A stretch of 15,252 bases of DNA from CAYUYH01 sp964449175 (lineage in GTDB: Bacteria > Planctomycetota > Phycisphaerae > SM23-33), in assembly GCA_964449175.1 (NCBI GenBank), contig CAYUYH010000030.1:1-15252 (forward strand), in the 5' to 3' direction. This document shows, one piece after another, positions 12,805 through 15,252 of the stretch; positions within the stretch are counted from its first letter, which is position 1; each line of letters begins with the position of its first letter. Below the pieces are notes generated by a model. The model was not told the DNA's origin. It saw nothing but the letters and a program-made list of their open reading frames with translations, and searched no databases. Position numbers and translations under genes: made by a program.

Positions 12805-15012
12805 TCAGGAGCGTTTCTTGACGGCGGCGATGCGTTTGGCCAGCTCGTCGGTCTCGGCGCGGACCTGCTTGACGAAGCTGTTTCCCTCGGCCGTGCCGAT
12901 GACGGCGGCCTGCTCGTCGCCGTCGTGGAACGTCGCCTGGCGGAAGAAGTTGTCGTAGTCCTTCTTCCGCGTGATGAACACCTGGTCGCGGATGTATTCC
13001 TGCGCAGCGAGGTGCTCGTCCAGAGCGGCCGTCCACAGCTTGTCGGTGAGCTTCTCGGCGCCGAGCAGGTCCAGCAGCGTTCGGAAGGCGTGCTGCTGCT
13101 TGGCCAGGCCGTAGCCGGACCACAGGCTGTCGTAGGCGGCGTGGATCGCGCCCCAGTCGGCCAGCTTGCCGGACTTGATGTCGCCCAGGAGCGTGGCGAT
13201 GTCCTTGACGGGGATGAGCTGGCCGCCGAGGTTGTCCCACTCCCGCTCGCGGGGCCCGTCGCCCAGGGCCTTGCACATGCCCGCCAGGGTGGCCGAGGTG
13301 TCCGCCTCCATGTACGCCAGCAGGTTCTTCATCGCGTAGTAGTGCAGCATCTGGCGGTAGGCGTGGTAGCCCTCGCGGGCCTTGACGATCAAGGCCTTGC
13401 GGGAGGACTTCTCCATCCTCTCGCCGAGCACCTCCAGGCCGGCGGTTTCGGAGGCCGGGCCGAGCAGCAGCTTGCGCCCGGCGGCGGCAAGGTCGTCTTC
13501 GCTCGCCCCGGCGGGGTCGGATCCTGCGGCGCGGGCGGCGGCCTTGGCCGTCCATATCTCCAGCAGCCGCATCCCGCAGCAAATCTCCTCGGCCGTGTCG
13601 GGGGCCAGCGAGTCGAACTCGATGTTCTGCGTCTTGGTCTTGCGTTTGTCGCGCGTCTGGAACTTCCAGGTATTTCGCGCGAGGGCATACATGTCGTACA
13701 TCCACCAGAACGCCGGCATGACCACCAGGCGGTCGTGGGCGACATCGTCGTTGAGCAGCGAGAACGGCAGCTCGATGTTCAGCTCGGCCGGGTAGTCGCC
13801 CTTGGACAGCAGCACGAACGACACGAACCGGCAGGAGTGCTTCAGCGTCACGCACAGCCCCGGCCAGAAGCCCCGCCCGGCGTGGATTTCGCCGTCGTTG
13901 GCTCGGCTGTTGTGGTTCGAGCCGACAGTCGCCCCGGCGGCGAGGTTGCTCTGCCCGCGGACGAGCGAGGCCGTCAGGAACGAGTTGTTGTGGTGCTGCT
14001 CGTGGGCGGGGAACACGAGGTTGTGCAGGATTTCGCAGCAGGAGACGGTCGAGTTGTCGCCGAGGACCGAGTGGATCAGCCGGGCGCCGTACTTGAGGTT
14101 GGTGTTGTTGCACATCACGAAGCGCACGGCCTTGCAGCCGTAGAAGATGTGGCAGCCGTAGCCGACGATGCCGTTGACCATCTCCACGCCCTCGCCGATC
14201 TGCGTGGGCTCGGCTTCGCTGGAGTTGACCGTCAGGTTCTTGAGCTTGTTGGCGCCCTTGATGTAGCAGCACGGCCCGACCTTGACGTCCTTGATGATGC
14301 GGGAGTTCTTGATGACGCAGTTGTCCCCGACCGTGCCGTAGAAGCCTCGCCGCGAGTCGAACTGCTTCTGCGTGATCTCGGCCAGGCGGGCCATCAGCTT
14401 CTCGTCGGCGCGGAAGCGGGCCCAGATGTACGCGTCGGCCGGCGTCATGCCGTCGAAGGGCATGACCGCCCGCCCGCCGGTCTCGTTGATCAGGTCCAGC
14501 CAGACCCGCGCCTTCTCGTCCTCGCCGTCCTTCACGATGCCGTTGCCGAACTTCGCGTGGTTGGTCGTGTGCATCTCGTCGAGGTTGGCCAGCATCACGT
14601 GGTCGCCGATGATGTAGTGGGCCAGGTAGCGAACGTCGTGGATGGCTGTGTTGTCGCCGATGTCGCAGGCGATGATCCGGCTGTTGGTTATGCCCACGGG
14701 CAGCTCGAGCTCGTGGTAGCACAGGACCATGTCGTCGAGCCGGCCTATGCGGACCAGACCCGAGAACTCGCAGTTCTTGATCAGGTGCGGGTTGAACTGC
14801 TCGGCCACCAGGATGCTGTCCCAGTCGCCGCAGGTGTTGGCGTTCTTGACGAGCGCCTCGATCTCCTCCGCCCGTAGGCTGCGCCAATGGCCTTCGGCCT
14901 TGCCGGCCTGGGCGTTGCGGAGGTAGTACTCGTCGGCGCCCTTCGGGAGGTACTCAGCCGGGATGAAATCGCGACCGAACGTCTCGGCCGGTTGAATCCG
15001 CATGTCGCCCAT
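12805..15012 (-). CDS. DUF4954 family protein with left-handed beta-helix
   Basis: 735 residues, cytosolic by sequence (no signal or membrane segment). The N-terminus (FIPAEYLPKGADEYYLRN, WRSL near 43) and the middle (CTL-type turns such as IGDNTAIHD at 118-125, MHTTNHAKFGNGI at 147-159, VMPFDGMTP at 183-191, YIKGANKLKNL at 250-260) match what I know of DUF4954, a family of Bacteroidota and Planctomycetota. Hexapeptide-like repeats at about 75-145 and 228-400 predict a left-handed beta-helix as in GlmU and sugar-nucleotide acyltransferases. A His/Asn-rich patch (EQHHNN at 338-343, GSNHNSR at 364-370) may be a binding site. The remainder (about 470-735) is helical. No function is known. GAGGAG is 6 bases before the ATG at 15012. 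Confidence 0.92.
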   Translation of the reverse strand: MGDMRIQPAETFGRDFIPAEYLPKGADEYYLRNAQAGKAEGHWRSLRAEEIEALVKNANTCGDWDSILVAEQFNPHLIKNCEFSGLVRIGRLDDMVLCYHELELPVGITNSRIIACDIGDNTAIHDVRYLAHYIIGDHVMLANLDEMHTTNHAKFGNGIVKDGEDEKARVWLDLINETGGRAVMPFDGMTPADAYIWARFRADEKLMARLAEITQKQFDSRRGFYGTVGDNCVIKNSRIIKDVKVGPCCYIKGANKLKNLTVNSSEAEPTQIGEGVEMVNGIVGYGCHIFYGCKAVRFVMCNNTNLKYGARLIHSVLGDNSTVSCCEILHNLVFPAHEQHHNNSFLTASLVRGQSNLAAGATVGSNHNSRANDGEIHAGRGFWPGLCVTLKHSCRFVSFVLLSKGDYPAELNIELPFSLLNDDVAHDRLVVMPAFWWMYDMYALARNTWKFQTRDKRKTKTQNIEFDSLAPDTAEEICCGMRLLEIWTAKAAARAAGSDPAGASEDDLAAAGRKLLLGPASETAGLEVLGERMEKSSRKALIVKAREGYHAYRQMLHYYAMKNLLAYMEADTSATLAGMCKALGDGPREREWDNLGGQLIPVKDIATLLGDIKSGKLADWGAIHAAYDSLWSGYGLAKQQHAFRTLLDLLGAEKLTDKLWTAALDEHLAAQEYIRDQVFITRKKDYDNFFRQATFHDGDEQAAVIGTAEGNSFVKQVRAETDELAKRIAAVKKRS

Positions 15013-15078
15013 GATTCGCTCCTCGTTGCAGCTGCCCCGCGCGAGAGCTCGCCGGCGGCAAAACAGCGGCGCCTCCGA

Positions 15079-15126
15079 CAGACGCCGTCTGTTCTACGAC
15101 TTGCAGTCCGATAGGTTGCGTCTGTA
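15079..15126. promoter_or_regulatory. operator-like palindrome plus third half-site upstream of DUF4954
   Basis: ACAGACG-C-CGTCTGT (15079-15093) is a perfect 7+1+7 inverted repeat, 66 bases before the DUF4954 start. CGTCTGT occurs again at 15120-15126, 33 bases away, about three helical turns. The arrangement fits a dimeric regulator with a second contact. I see no clear sigma70 hexamers near it. The rest of the window (15127-15252) is GC- and GT-rich with no gene I can support. Confidence 0.5.
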
Positions 15127-15252
15127 GTGGGACTGTTGCGGAGTTTTACCGCATCGGCGCGTGGTAGGCAAGGCCGCCGGTTGGGCGGAGCGGGTGAGGC
15201 CGGGTGGTTGGCGGCTATTGACTGGCGGTGGTGTGGGCCAGTTGGGTCTCGG

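Noticed and set aside
12925..14877. 650-codon open frame on the plus strand
   Set aside because: Antisense to DUF4954, with the same shadow composition and no motif.

Overview
This is a high-GC bacterial window whose genes have almost only G or C at third codon positions. Most starts have strong Shine-Dalgarno sites (GAGGAG, AAGGAG, AAAGGAG) and several have sigma70-type promoters. The organism is probably a member of the Planctomycetota, perhaps of the Phycisphaerae side. I infer this from the gene mix: a long DUF4954 protein, a small orphan protein of a type I associate with that phylum, a PTS EIIA next to a CBS-tailed cation/proton antiporter, and a WCMPC thioredoxin. I could not run a search, so this is a judgement. 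No phage, insertion sequence, CRISPR array or defence locus is visible; the region looks like chromosomal housekeeping DNA.

Layout. Positions 51-4137 are all on the minus strand and read right to left: a HAD-IA phosphatase (3463-4137), a receiver-like protein that lacks the phospho-acceptor Asp (2880-3281), a two-helix membrane protein (2590-2847), thioredoxin (2039-2374), a stand-alone NAD(P)H-hydrate epimerase (1345-2022) and a class II fructose-bisphosphate aldolase (51-1076). Positions 4366-9906 are on the plus strand: a 90-residue unknown protein, a PQQ-type beta-propeller lipoprotein, purH, and an overlapping pair of PTS EIIA and CPA2 antiporter with CBS domains. Positions 9919-11106 (minus) hold an exported Cys-rich protein with a C39/BtrH-like pattern. 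The 611-base gap at 11107-11717 holds a tRNA-Lys(CUU) with its own promoter and terminator, plus a short minus-strand coding remnant with no start codon. A SIS-domain sugar isomerase (11718-12737, plus) then converges on a 735-residue DUF4954 left-handed beta-helix protein (12805-15012, minus) across a long hairpin terminator.

How the genes relate. Thioredoxin and epimerase form a tight two-gene unit (16-base gap) behind a good promoter and deal with redox and nicotinamide-cofactor repair. Aldolase and PurH are core metabolism. EIIA and antiporter are translationally coupled (ATGA overlap), which suggests phosphotransfer control of ion transport. The less described parts are the degenerate receiver, the C39-like protein without an evident catalytic His, DUF4954 with an operator-like palindrome upstream, the structured RNA-like element before trxA, and two different tandem repeats of the same 8-base period between fba and the epimerase gene, one of which supplies that gene's stop codon.
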